64,000 nt of DNA from NCBI GenBank assembly GCA_039545355.1, contig BCJJ01000010.1, positions 443,085 to 507,084 of the forward strand, given 5' to 3'. A program made the position numbers and the translations under genes. Below, one piece after another: positions 22,610-33,905 of this stretch. The notes beneath the pieces were generated by a model. The model was not told where the DNA came from and did not search any database. It saw only the letters and a list, made by a program, of their open reading frames with translations. The first letter of the stretch is position 1. Each line of letters opens with the position of its first letter. The DNA is from Trichosporon coremiiforme (Eukaryota; Basidiomycota; Tremellomycetes; Trichosporonales; Trichosporonaceae).

Positions 22610-23128
22610 GTTGTTTGCGTCGTTATAAACTTCGGGGTGAGAGGGGGTCTGAGCGCGAGTCGGTGGTTCAGTCGAGCAATCCGGGGTTAAGTATGCCAGG
22701 GAGTCGGCTGGCGATGGGCGATCTGTGCGCTCGTCTCGCAGTCAGGTGGGTGTGTCTTCATACCCCCACTCTCTTGCCTGCGAGCCCTGTTCCTCGCGGC
22801 GTACTCCACTTCTAGCCTGTCGTCACCCCTGACGCAGGACTACTACCTGCGCATCCTCGCCGCCCACAAGTGTTCTAACCCCGCATCTGAGAGACCGCCA
22901 GGTCCCGGCCAGACCTTCGTGGCGCACGCACCGAGGTGCGTCATTGATAAGATTGCGGTCATGTGACTGCCGCTTCGACTCGGTTGCGGGCGGGCCGGAA
23001 CCAAAATTTCGAACGCCGGGCTCATCTTCCGACGAACCACCTTACTCGACGGCGTCCTTCCGACCCTTTCTGACCTTACGAAAACGCGCAGGATGCATAA
23101 AAGAGCTCAGAGACGCAAAAATGTAACG
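22610..23128. other. Intergenic region, nothing recognised
   Basis: 519 bases between the small gene and the tRNA. No gene or repeat supported. A run of five A at about 23117-23121 is the Pol III terminator of the minus-strand tRNA. Confidence 0.55.
23117..23121 (-). terminator. RNA polymerase III terminator of the tRNA
   Basis: Five A on the plus strand (five T in the transcript direction) lie a few bases beyond the discriminator base, the usual Pol III stop. Confidence 0.7.
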
Positions 23129-23213
23129 TGGACGACTTAGGAATCGAACCAAAGACCTCGTCAAGGAAGCAAGAGATGCTAATGACGCGCTCTACCAACT
23201 GAGCTAGACGCCC
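23129..23213 (-). tRNA. tRNA-Ala (anticodon AGC) with a 12-nt intron
   Basis: On the minus strand: acceptor GGGCGTC, D arm GCTC-AGTTGGTA-GAGC, anticodon stem CGTCA/TGACG, loop TTAGCA then a 12-nt intron TCTCTTGCTTCC at the canonical position after base 37, and T arm GGTTCGATTCC. The 3' acceptor strand is GTCGTCC with discriminator A. The G3:U70 wobble pair, the alanine identity element, is present. A and B boxes are intact, and five T follow 7 bases after the 3' end. Odd points: one T-T mismatch in the acceptor stem (6:67) and one in the T stem, which may mark a weakly functional copy. Confidence 0.88.
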
Positions 23214-24467
23214 GACCACGCTGCTCAACTGGTTGCGGCAGCTTCTTCACCAGCCACCGCGCAACTTGATCGTCGGGAGCTAGTCCCTTCCTGTCAGAGG
23301 GAGCTGGGTTGGCCATTGGCGATAACACGGGTGACATGCGATCAGATAACTGGAAGGGAATGGAGAGCTTACCGAACCATATCGCCGATGGCCCCGGAGG
23401 TTGTTGTTCCATTTCAGCGACCGCACCAGAGCTGGACCAAACTGAAGGCAACTCTTCACTATGCGAATTCCAGCTCACCGTGTCTCGAGGTTATCGCTTG
23501 CTCACAATCTCACTGCCCACGAGCCAACCGCCGAGTCCTGCTGTCAGCTGATGCCGTGCACGGCAGCTTACTCACTGTTATCAGCTGGAAGCAACGAAAC
23601 TCAGCTCACGAAGACACCAGTCACCGCAAATCCCCAACGCGGACCGGGAGTTCCCCAACTGTCATCAACTACGCCAATGCTAACTGCTTACTGCGTAGTG
23701 TTCAAAACAAATGGGTGTTTCTCTCGGGCGAGCTCCTGGAGTTCTCCGGTCTAGGATGCTGCCGGTGAATCCTCTGAAAGCTGGCCGCTTGCGAGGAGCG
23801 AGCTTGGCTGGGCCACGCACTGGTGCCAGTCTGCAAGCATAGTCTAAACTCACTTGGTCACCTGTGGCTATTGGCTCGCCGTATCGCAGAACAATTGTCT
23901 CCTAATGCGCTGCAGTAAGTGGGATATCAGCGCAGATGCCGTATCCTCGGGATGCAGACCTGCGTGAGACCGGTATCGGCGAGAGCGGGTTGATCGAGGA
24001 TATGAGATGAGAGACGGGCGAACGGCGGCGCTAGGTGAGCGCGGTGCGTTGCCGAGAAGTGGAGAGGTTTCGTGCAGGTTCGGCGGTGCATCCATGTTGG
24101 ATTCAGCGATGGAGGTGAGGTTGGCAGGCAGGCTGGGAATGAGGATGTGCTATACAAGCGCTGAAGGTGTGATGACAGAGAATGAAAACGAAACGGGGGT
24201 CGAAAAGCTTTGGACGCCATTGCTTTCCGCGTCCAAGCGAAGACAAAGCTACGCCTAGTCTGATGCTAGTTGCTGTCTCGCATGGTTGCGCAGGGCCCGG
24301 TTCCAGTAGTGTGGGTTAGTCAGTCGCTAAGGCTATCCAGACCCGGAGGGCCGCGTGTGCTCATTGATGTTGCGAGAATATTACAACTATGCATTGTCGA
24401 AATCTAATGTTCTCCGGTGCCAGATTACAGATTGGAAGGAACTACTTTTTGGTTCGACTGCTACTTC
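23214..24467. other. Intergenic region, nothing recognised
   Basis: About 1.25 kb. Several short open frames exist on both strands, but none has a convincing start, splice pattern or recognisable motif. Confidence 0.5.
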
Positions 24468-25655
24468 TTACTCGGCGTCGAGGGGGCAGGTGGCGGGCTG
24501 GTCGTTGACCTGGATGCCGCCGCGCCTCGGGTGAGCCGAGTCGGGGAAGGGACGCTTCCATCCACCCTCGGACTCGGGGGTGGCGAGCCAGAGGCGCATG
24601 AGGTGGCGGCGGGGCGTGGGCGGGAGGTGGTCGATGTAGGCGGTGCGTGAGTGGAAGACGTGGGTGTCGGCGACGAACTGGATGTCTCCGACTTCGAGAA
24701 CCATGTGGAGCGAGAGGCGGAGGGCCGTGTCCTCGAGGACCTGGATCGCCTCCTTCTGCGCCTCGGTGTGGCCGGGGATCAGGCCCGCGTCGATGAAGCG
24801 CTGGATCGACTTGACGTAGTAGGGGTCGTAGACCGAGAGGAGCTTGCCGTCGTGCCAGTAGAAGACCGACTTCTGAATCCACGGCTTCTGACCATCGGAC
24901 ACCTCACCCTTGCGGTCGAAGTACCAGATGGGCTGGGCGAGGAGCTCGGCGACGTCGGGGCGCTCGCGCTGCAGCGTGTTCCAGACGTGCTGGGCCGAGA
25001 CAACGTCCGACTCACCACCCTCCTTGGCGCGGTGCAGGCAGAGGAGACCGACAATGTCGGCGTTGTCGGTGTGGAAGAACTGGCGCGCGGTCGTGGTGTA
25101 GATGCGCACCTTGTCGATCTGGGTCGGGTCGTTGCCGAGGTCCTTGACGTGGCCGAGGACGTGGCCCTTGTGGTTCTGGGAGACGGGGACGCCAATGACG
25201 GAGCCGATGGCGAGGTAGATCGCGCTTGACTTGGGCACCGACCACTCGTTGACGGGGAGGCCCTGGATCAGCGTGAAGCCGGGGCCGTCGACGATGAAGT
25301 CACGGAGCTCGAGCAGGAAGTCGGTGATGTTCTTCGAGAACGGGAAGGTGTCGCGGTTGACAGCGGTCAGGGGAAGGCCAGTCTCGGCGAAGCGGTCGTA
25401 AGCCTCCTCGAGCTCCTGGATCTGCTCCGGTGTCCAGCGGTGCTTCCAGATGGAAGTGTCGGCATAGTCATCCTTGGTCCAGACGGTGCTGCCGGTGACC
25501 TCCTTCGGGAACTGGGCGTAGGGGATGATGTCGTCGTGGTTGGGCTCGTGCTGGCCAGAGGTAAGGATCTCACCAGTGACACGGGAGGTCTTAGTGGAGG
25601 GCCCCGCGGACTGGAGGTGCGGGGCAACGGGCTGAGCGGCGACGGCGACAGACAT
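24468..25655 (-). CDS. TauD/TfdA-type 2-oxoglutarate and Fe(II)-dependent dioxygenase
   Basis: A single uninterrupted frame of 395 residues. Iron ligands fit the family: H195-T-D197 (RQFFHTDNAD) and a distal His at about 335 (THVFHSRTAYIDH); Arg350 or Arg354 (PRRHLMRLWL) would hold 2-oxoglutarate. The N-terminal ~45 residues are low in structure, and there is no signal peptide. Family knowledge: hydroxylation of small acids such as taurine or other sulfonates, or phenoxyacetates, with release of sulfite, aldehyde or similar products and succinate. Fungal TauD-like proteins have diverse, mostly untested substrates. Strong C-ending codon bias suggests high expression. It lacks introns, unlike nearly every neighbour. 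No transporter or regulator adjoins it directly. Confidence 0.92.
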   Translation of the reverse strand: MSVAVAAQPVAPHLQSAGPSTKTSRVTGEILTSGQHEPNHDDIIPYAQFPKEVTGSTVWTKDDYADTSIWKHRWTPEQIQELEEAYDRFAETGLPLTAVNRDTFPFSKNITDFLLELRDFIVDGPGFTLIQGLPVNEWSVPKSSAIYLAIGSVIGVPVSQNHKGHVLGHVKDLGNDPTQIDKVRIYTTTARQFFHTDNADIVGLLCLHRAKEGGESDVVSAQHVWNTLQRERPDVAELLAQPIWYFDRKGEVSDGQKPWIQKSVFYWHDGKLLSVYDPYYVKSIQRFIDAGLIPGHTEAQKEAIQVLEDTALRLSLHMVLEVGDIQFVADTHVFHSRTAYIDHLPPTPRRHLMRLWLATPESEGGWKRPFPDSAHPRRGGIQVNDQPATCPLDAE

Positions 25656-28417
25656 TGTGATCGTGTGAGGATGTGATTGCTATTGGGTGCTGATCGGTGT
25701 TAAGGGGTGATTAGATAGCAGAAAATACGATAGATAACTGTCGGTTGAGGGTCTTCGAGCTGAGTATTCGTAGAGGAGCTGCTTCGATTTGGAATGATGC
25801 TGGGGAAGAACGACCGGTCACTGGCTTATGTAGATTTCTGGGTGGCCGAACCTGTTCTGCGCGTTTCGCAGCATACGTGCAAGTTTGCATGCATTCTACC
25901 CCGTATTACTCACCGTACAGCGCCGGTCTCCGACTGCCCACAGGCTACGGCGTATGCATTGTTGAGTCATAGTGAAGAGGTGCTCAGTGGTGCGGGGATG
26001 ACGAGCCCTGGGTGCCGCGATGAGGCCTGATGGCGTGATCGGGTGCCACTTTGACGCGTTTTTCAGAGTTAGCCAGAATAACCACGTTTTTGCCGACTGC
26101 GATTTGACCACACCCCTAATCTCCATCAATGGCGCCTTGCACTCGAGCATTATGTTTGCCATTCTGGCCAGATGTATCTCTGATTAAGGCAACCCGCATG
26201 CATTGCAGAACTGCCAGCTTCGGGTGACCCGTACCCTGCCGCGTTGCCAGGCAAACCTTGGGTGGGCACCCAGTTCACCGCACGATCGGCGCTTCCGGTC
26301 GTGGCCGTGCCTGCATTCCGCCGCACACCACCAAAGACGACATTGCTGCGGCATCCATTCTTGCGGAGCTGCATGCGTCAGTATGCGTCAGTAGTCATGC
26401 ATCATAGAGCGCTAGCCACCCCCGGAGTCGGACATTCGCATCTTCGGGCCCACCAGTGTTTCCCGCGGCCCGAGATCGTTGCTTGTCGACGAGGCAAGGT
26501 GCGCAGCCGTTCTGCTGTTAGTCCGGCCTCATGGTCCCACTAGCTCCAACACATCCACAGCCTGGCAATCAGTCACGCGGTCCAGAGCTGCTCCGGGTCG
26601 GAGTGTCTTAGCACGTTCATGGGCAGATGACCGATGGCAGGTGAGACAAGCGCTGCTTCGAGCACCATGGTTGGTCCCGGGGCTATCACGACGTTGCCGA
26701 GAGAATGAGCGTGACCGAGTCCGGCGTCTCAGGTCCAGTTACATCCAGCGATCCGCTGGTTAGGCCGAAACACGCCTCCCTCAACCTCCCGCGGCCCACT
26801 GCTCGCCGGCGCCGGCGCCGCCGGGACCATCCTGCGCAGCAACGCCACTCTGCTCTGACGTTTACATCGTGAACCAATTGACAACGCAGAAGGCATGCAC
26901 GTCTTCTGTGACCACCAGTTCTGCGCGTGTCAGTTTCATCAGGGCCACAACGTTGTCATGACCAGTGGAGGCTGGAGGCGTGGTCGTGTGCCTTATCTGG
27001 CGTGTACTGCCGGGCATTTGACCAACGGCCGCCTCCGAGCCGAGCCAAGTCTAGATGAAGCGCGCCATGGCGTGGTACGCCGGGCGATCTTGCCTAGCAT
27101 CCGAGGAGATCTGAGTAATGGCCTCGAGGCTCGACTCAACTGTGCCATGTTTGCACTACACATTCACCCACTTGCCGTCTCCATCGCTCTATCGTTGTCA
27201 CGCTCGAGCTCGTCTCGATCGATCTCGCCCACCATGGCGACGAGTCGGCCCACTAGCGCAGATTGGCATATGTGCGGCGTCCAAGGTCATCTGGAAGAAG
27301 CAGGGGCTGGCGCCGTCTTTGGCAGATGCGGGACGTCCATTGGCACAATGCTTGCTCCGTCAGTTCGTGAGAGAAACAGGGAGTGGAGTGCTGCGTCGAT
27401 GAGGTTAGGGGCAGTCCAGACGCCCAAGAAGCATGGCCCCGATTGGCATAACACATGCCTCTGTCGTGTGTCCTCCAGTCAAGTCTCGGCTCCACATTCC
27501 GTCGCCACGAATACAGTTGCCCGTTGTCATGTTCAGCATTCTGGCACCCACCTGCACTCTCAGGCCATAAATTCTGCTGAGATCAGCATGCCGTCAGCCC
27601 TCCGTCAGTGCCATGGAGGTAAGCGAGGGGGCGCGTCATATTTGACCTCGCGGCTCGCAGCAGTGGTCAAATCGAGCCACGGCGAGGTCCAATTCTGAGC
27701 TGGGGGAGACGCGAGGTCAAACGGTGAGCGGGCGGGTCGCGCGAGGTCCAATTCTCTACGGTGGATTGGCACATTTCAGTGCCGGTTGATCGGCTGCGTG
27801 GGACCTGGCCCTGGGCCGGTCTGGACAACACAACCATAGAGGCCGCTCAGGCACCATACCGGGCTTGATCGTAACACGCCATTCCTCCTCACGACATTCT
27901 TGCTTCCTCTTCGTCTTCCTGCCATTGTCTGTTCGCCATCACAATCGTTTGACCTTGCGTTTGACCTCCTGAGCCCACACACCGATGCCCCTCTCACGAT
28001 GGCTTTGTTGCGCCCGACAGCTCGAGCAAGAGGGGGGTTGGAACGCCTTCTCCGCGTGTCGAGAGTGTCTTCCTCGCCGCCCAGCTTCCTACCAGCACTG
28101 TCATCCCTCCTGCTGCTTCCTCAACACATCAACCTTTGCGCACCCATCCTAGGGACGCACTTACTCACAAGGCACAAGGTGAACTCGCGTCGTTGGCGAG
28201 TACAACAGCACTGTTCTTCAACACCCCTCTGAGATGCGTCAGCATTGCTTCTCACCGTCTTTCTCACGCCGCTCAGCGTCAGCGCTGACGCGACGCTTCT
28301 CACACGCTGCGTTGTCTTCTCCGGTCTACTGGCCCGACTGACAGATACTTAAGACCACCTCCTGCAGTCGTTCTCAGCATCCGCAAGCGCACCCGGCAAC
28401 TCAATCCTTCCAGGAAG
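25656..28417. other. Long gene-poor region
   Basis: About 2.8 kb without a supportable gene. A 267-codon open frame on the plus strand (26895-27698) has no domain motifs, and its composition does not resemble the real genes nearby. Four copies of a GAGGTC-centred motif lie at 27641-27754. Confidence 0.5.
27641..27754. repeat. Cluster of four GAGGTC motifs in direct and inverted order
   Basis: TTTGACCTCGCGG (27641) is inverted relative to GCGAGGTCAAA (27711). Two direct copies of GCGAGGTCCAATTCT lie at about 27683 and 27741, the first preceded by G, the second by C. Four related motifs in 110 bases is more than chance would give. They could be binding sites or ends of a short decayed element. 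Confidence 0.5.
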
Positions 28418-28679
28418 ATGGCGTGAGTACCAGCTTAACACCGCTTGGGATGGCAGCTGACAGAACAGCGAGTTGCACTTGCGGTTTCCGGCGGCGGCAA
28501 TTGCAGGCCAACCAGCCTGCAGGGCCGATGAAGGGGGACTCGTGGTTGTTGGTCTGGATCGCCGTCTGTTCCCGCCACTTCCAGTCAGCCCCCGCCAACG
28601 AGCTGGCCTTAGCTCGTTGGTCCCGCCGGAGGGGGGACGACCTCGAGGGACCCGTGATATAGTCCATGGAGCCTTATGA
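28418..28679 (+). CDS. Possible small gene with an intron after the second codon base
   Basis: ATGGC followed by GTGAGT (28423) and a normal 46-nt intron ending AACAG (28468) opens a frame of 71 residues beginning MAELHLRFPAAA and ending at 28679. A leader rich in C and A precedes it. The start context and splice signals look real, but the protein is Arg/Pro/Gly-rich and matches nothing I know, so this may be chance or a 5' fragment of a longer gene. Confidence 0.25.
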
Positions 28680-31029
28680 GAGCGAATGCGGTGGGGGCGA
28701 CAACGACGGTACGGCGCTCATGCATCACGACGCTGTGACGCGCCCTAAGGCGGCGAGGGCGACGTCTGCTCCCGTCACAGCCTCTGACTCCGACTCCGAC
28801 TCCGTCTCCGCCTCAGCCGCCTTAACAGCCATAGCGCCAGCAGCTCCAGCCCCAGCCCATCGCGCGGCTCGCAATGCCAGGTGCACTAACACGTTCGGCG
28901 CGTCGAGGTGCTCGCTATCGTGTTCTCCTCTCCTGCGCAGCGACAAGGGAGGTTGGCGGCGGGGTCCGAGAGGTCGGTCGGGAGAGCGAGGAGGACGGGC
29001 AGGAGGGCTGGCCTGGAGCTCCAAGTGTCCGGGGCTGCCTGGGCCGCGGCAAAGACGGGGCATCGGCACAAAGGTCACCTGCTGCAGGACCGCGATGGGC
29101 CTGCCCCTCTCCCCCCAGCATGGCAAGCATTGGAACGACGCCCGATCTAGAGGGTTCCAACACCCTTCTTTCCGATGCAGCGCCAACAGGGCTGTATCTT
29201 TCCGACTGCTTGAAGTGCTTCTTGCGGCCCTCACGGCATTCCTCGGCAGCGCGTTCATGATCGCTCTCGCGGGGGACAGATCTACCAGTTGGGGATGTTC
29301 GGGCCATACGTTTTGAGCTTCAGCCTGGCGTGGTCGATGAAGGAGGGTCACGTTCCTGCTGAGGCCGCGGTGATGCGGATGTTCCGCAAGAAGCGCGGTG
29401 ACAATAACTGGTGTGGCCAGGAACGTCTCGAGCTGGTCCTTGTCCCGCCAGGTTGCCGCGCTTCTTCAGCCAGCGCTGTAACGAGCAGGGCAACCACCTC
29501 GAGTCGGAGCAGATGGCGCAGGATTACATCCGCCTGGGCTCGAGCAGACGCAGGAGTTGCTTTGCCTCGTCGCGGCTGAAGCACATGGTCTAGGAAGACC
29601 TTCGACGTGCAGGATGCGCCGCTCGGGACGGATGTAATGAGCATGCTCCGCCGCTTCAGCGGCTGCGTTGCGCGCTTACCACACACGGAAGCATGTCCTG
29701 GGAGGCGTACGCCTTCCTCTGACCAGCTGGGCTCGCGGCTCCGGTAAGTCTGCCGAGTACACGCAGCACGTCACCGTCCATGAAGCGAAACACGAGTGGA
29801 GCTGGATAAATACGTCTGCACCGTGTTCGAGCCTGTCCGTTTGATTCAGCAGACCGTATCCTTCGTGCGTTTTCTAGCTGCTGCCTCCCGCGTCGCTCAC
29901 TCTGCCCTCTTTCGCGGAGATGGAGCCGGGACAGTGCCGCGCCCAATGTCGCCTTGCAAGGTAAGGTCTTCCTGGGGAGCGTTCTACTCCTGGATTTGCT
30001 GCAGGTGCGTTGCCACTCCCCGCGTCCACCTCTTTCCGGCTCACATCAGAGATGTGGCAGGTGGGACGGAGCTTGAGAGGTCAAGCGCCACAGCGCACCA
30101 GGCGCCAGGCGCCCATCAGTTCTCCAGCGGACAGCAACAACCCGGCTGCCGCGCCTCGGCCCAGAGTTCAGAGCCTCGGCCCGGAATTCAGCGCCACGAC
30201 GGTGCTCGCATCCCTGGCATCGCCGACGCCCGGCTGGCCACAGCCCTCGCCACTCTGTTGTCGAAGAGCGGGTCGAGGTCCTTGCCAATCACGCACGCGT
30301 TAATGCTGCAGCCCAGCCAGCACGTGGCCTGGTTGGCAGCGAAGGAGCGGCCACGCCAGAAGGAGAAGAAGGACGACAAGGGCAACGGTAGGGCCAAGTC
30401 TAGGCAGGCGGAGACGGAGTGGGAGGCGAAGGCGACGGCCGAGCTCGAGGCGAAGGAGAAGGAGGGGCAGAGGCGCAAGGATACCGAGGAGCAAGCCGAG
30501 CGCCAGCGTGGCCTGCAGGCGCAGCTCCGTCGCCAACGTCAGGCGACGCGCGACGCGGATCGACAAACGCGACGACGGGCCCGAGAACGACATGGACAAC
30601 GACACCTCTATCCCTGGCAGCTCCAACATGGGACGACTTCAGCCAGATCAACATGGACTTCGACCGTCAAAGCCTATTGTATCACGACGGCCGAGGCCCA
30701 GTGTATGTTTCGCCGCCGCTGCGCGCAGCGAGGTACGACACTCACTGGCCCTTGGTCGAACCTTCACACCATCTTCACGGCCCCAGCCCTACGCCGACTC
30801 GAGCATCACCACAGACGCAAAAGTAAGATGTTTAAAGGGTTCGAACGTCAGAGGGTTTCCTCCCACGCTTTAAGTCGAGTGCTGAGGATTCGCGGTTGGA
30901 GGACGCCTTCGCTAGATTCCAGGTTTCCCACGGTCATAACCATGGACGATTGCTTCGTTCATTCATTCATGCTTGGACTTGTAGACTTCTGACTATTCTA
31001 TACAGAGGTAGACTTCTGACGATCGTGTT
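28680..31029. other. Region of overlapping frames, possible coding relics
   Basis: About 2.35 kb with many overlapping open frames and no intact gene. At 30350-30580 one frame is highly charged and coiled-coil-like (ELEAKEKEGQRRKDTEEQAERQR). Just downstream, a different frame reads DDGPENDMDNDTSIPGSSN, and a third continues WDDFSQINMDFDRQSLLYHDG. The phrase shifting frame within one plausible protein suggests a decayed gene, or sequencing indels. Confidence 0.35.
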
Positions 31030-32614
31030 CTAGGTACATGCCTTGCTTGCTTTGACTGTTGGCGGGTACGGACGATGATGGAGGGCAGAGTGGGACTGAT
31101 AGTCGAGCGGACTCATGGCGCCGCGCGCCCTGCGCAGCCTCTCCTCTGTGATCTCGAAGCAGCGGGGAAGACCCTCCTGCCACTGTCCCGTCTGCATGTG
31201 TTGCGCGAGGTTTCGTGTCGCGTTGAGGATAGTTGCCATGCCGTGCCCTGCAAGAGCGTCAGCCTTTGCTTCCCCCTTCCTCTTCCCCCGCCTTTGAACT
31301 CACCATTGTACCCAACAGCAGCCCACAACCCCTCTCTACCCGGCACCCTCCCGTAAAGCGGCACCCAATCCACACTGTGACCCATGACGCCGCTCCAGAC
31401 TCTTGCGAGCCCTTCGCCATTCTTCTCCTCGCCCCAACCCTCATAATTCTCCCTGCACCAGCTCGCAATCCAGTCCTTAAGTCGAGGGAGGACAACACTG
31501 TCGTCATCCACGCCGTACAATTCTGAGGCCTTTGAGAGATCCTGAGAGATGACGGTCGCGTTATAGGGACCTAGGACGAGACCGGAATGCGGGGTTTGGA
31601 TCAGATAGGGACCGTCTTCGACGCCGTACGTTGCGTCTAGCGCGCCGGGACCGGCGTAGGACGTGGGCGGGACGACGATGCCGCAGTGCCCTCGATACGG
31701 AATCACACTGTAGTTAGAGAGGGCGGATGGAGGGGGACTCACTGTTTGGCCAAGTCGCCCTCGGTCAGGTAACGGGTGTATCCGTTCGTCGCCAGAACCA
31801 CATTCTTCGCCCTGACCTTGCCCCGGTCTCCACAGTCGACGACCCAGCCCTCTTCCTCTTGCTGTAGAGTCATGACCGGTGTCCAGGAGAACAGCTTGAC
31901 GCCCTGCTCAATAGCCCGTCGCATGAGTCCAGTGACGCCGCGGTGGGGATGCCAGCTCCCCGCAGGCACAGTGTTGACCGCCGTCGCGCTGGCCATCCTT
32001 GCGCGCTTCTTCGCCTCGTCTCCCTTGATCAGTTCACACGCCATAGGCTTTCCCTTGTGCCTTCCCTCCTCCTGAGCCTTCATAAACTTCTCGAGCATCT
32101 CCTCATTCTTAGCTGCGCCCTCGGAGGTACTGAACACTTCCAACCTATGTCCGCGCCAGAAGTCGGCATCGAGTTTCTCCTTCCGAACGACACTCTCGAC
32201 ATAATCCAGATTCTCCATCTCGAAGTGATACACGTCCACTGCATCTGACGCCTTCAGACCGGCACCGCCATCCGCCAGCGGCCTGGTCATCGCGTAGATC
32301 ACGTTCCAGCTCCTCGGGGCGACATGGCCCCCGTTTCGGCCTGAGGCGCATGAGGCTACGTCCTTTGCCTCGAGCACTATGACGGATTGGTTCGAGGTGG
32401 GAGCGTTGGGAAGGGTTAAGTGGTATGCAAGCGCGGTACCCGTTGCCCCGGCGCCGATTATGACATAGTCGGCGGATGGGGGGAGAGTGTCCGAACGGCC
32501 ATGGTTCCACAATGACGACGGACCGCGGTTCTGAGATTAGACTGCGGAGAAAGGGGAAGAACGCACGGTCGCTTGCCAGTGGGAGGTTGTGGATTGGAAC
32601 TTTTGCGGAAACAT
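31030..32614 (-). CDS. FAD-dependent amino-acid-oxidase-type (DAO) oxidoreductase
   Basis: Four exons on the minus strand, 32614-32567, 32530-31743, 31707-31304 and 31247-31030, encode 485 residues. The dinucleotide motif VIIGAGATGTALAYHL (GxGxxG at about 42-47) and SGRNGGHVAPRSW are hallmarks of fungal DAO-family oxidoreductases; VIPYRGHCG and the C-terminal GYNGHGMATILNATRNLA close the FAD fold. Family knowledge: flavin-dependent oxidation of an amine or amino acid with release of hydrogen peroxide or electrons. The upstream exon supplies the start MFPQKFQST and joins exactly to the frame NRGPSSLWNHG. It is transcribed away from the Zn2Cys6 gene 1.3 kb further on. Substrate is not predictable. 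Confidence 0.9.
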
Positions 32615-33905
32615 GGTGTAATGGCTGAGACAGTCAGTGGACGGTACGGAGCATGGGATTGTCTGCGGACAGTAGGTGCTGTCATTGGGACTGCGGCGTC
32701 GGCGTCATACGCAGCCACGAGTGTGGTAGCCGAATGCGGACCTGCGCACTCCGTGAACTAACAGTGGAACTGCTTAATCGCTCGGAGTCGGCTCTTTAAC
32801 ACTGCACACAAACAGGAGGACGGTCTGATCGCTCGGAGCTTGGAGCAGCAGATTCACCGCACCAATGCTCCATGTTCTGCGCATGGCCAGCGGGACAATG
32901 TGATCGCCTGTGCTGTGGGATCTGCATCTTCGGCCCCAAGCTCTCCACACACAGGATGATTTGATCGCCCACGGGCCACGGGGTGGAAATGGAAACGGGG
33001 TTTCATATGCTCCCCTGCGTGTCCGTGGACTCAGCAGCGAGTGAGAATTGCATGCGTTATCGCAGCACTGCACCGTGCGCACCCGACCCACCCGTTCGCC
33101 GGAGCATCATGCTCGCACCGCGCAGCAAAGATGGGCCGCAAGGTGGAGGTCCTACTCACTTTGACGTAACGTGATCGATGAGCAGTCGGCAGTGCGGGAC
33201 GAGTTGCCCACGTTTTCGGATGCGTCGCTGCGTCGTTCGCGTGCGATAACTGGGACGAGACAATGCCGAGCTCCGCACGGTGAAGGGGTGGAATGGAGGG
33301 TGGTCTGCGGAGCGAATTGGTGTGCGGTGTGAAGCGCATGCACAGTGCACACGGCGGGGTCGCCCACCTGGACACTTGGTCAGTGGTGGGGAGGGAGGCA
33401 CGGCGAGTGCCGCTGCGGGGCTCGCCGGAGATGGCCGACCGGCTACTCGTAGCGGGACGACCCCCCCCCCTCGGCCCTCCCTCCAGCTGCGTCGACTACT
33501 CAACATAACTGCACCGACGTTGCTACTCTTGCATGCATCTTGCCCGTTTCAGCTGTACACTAGCACAAACACCACGACCGCCGACCCCGACAGCACAGGC
33601 ACAGCAGGCAGCGGTTGGAGCGACGAAAACAGCGTCGGAAAGTTGTTGCTCGAAATCACCGAGTTCTCTCGGATTGTGAAGACGGTATTGCCGGATCTGC
33701 GAGCACGCCGAATACCACAAGCGCATCTTGGACTTGGCTCCAGCACTCCACTATCTACAGGGCTCCACTTCATGCGACATCACCTTGTTCTCGAAGCATT
33801 CTTGACACCTGACAAGCTCGACGTTGGCGCCGCGTGAGAGATTAGAGGATGCCGCGACGATCGTAGACGATCCGCTAGCGACTAGATCGAAAACACGCTG
33901 CCAAG
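32615..33905. other. Divergent intergenic region between DAO gene and Zn2Cys6 gene
   Basis: About 1.3 kb. It should include both promoters. A ten-base C run lies at 33461-33470. No gene is supported; a 185-codon plus frame ending at 33837 has no motifs. Confidence 0.5.

Noticed and set aside
26895..27698. 267-codon plus-strand open frame in the gene-poor region
   Set aside because: No motif, no plausible promoter, and composition unlike neighbouring genes; treated as chance.
33280..33837. 185-codon plus-strand frame before the second Zn2Cys6 gene
   Set aside because: No domain features, includes a C10 run, and cannot be spliced in frame to the zinc cluster.
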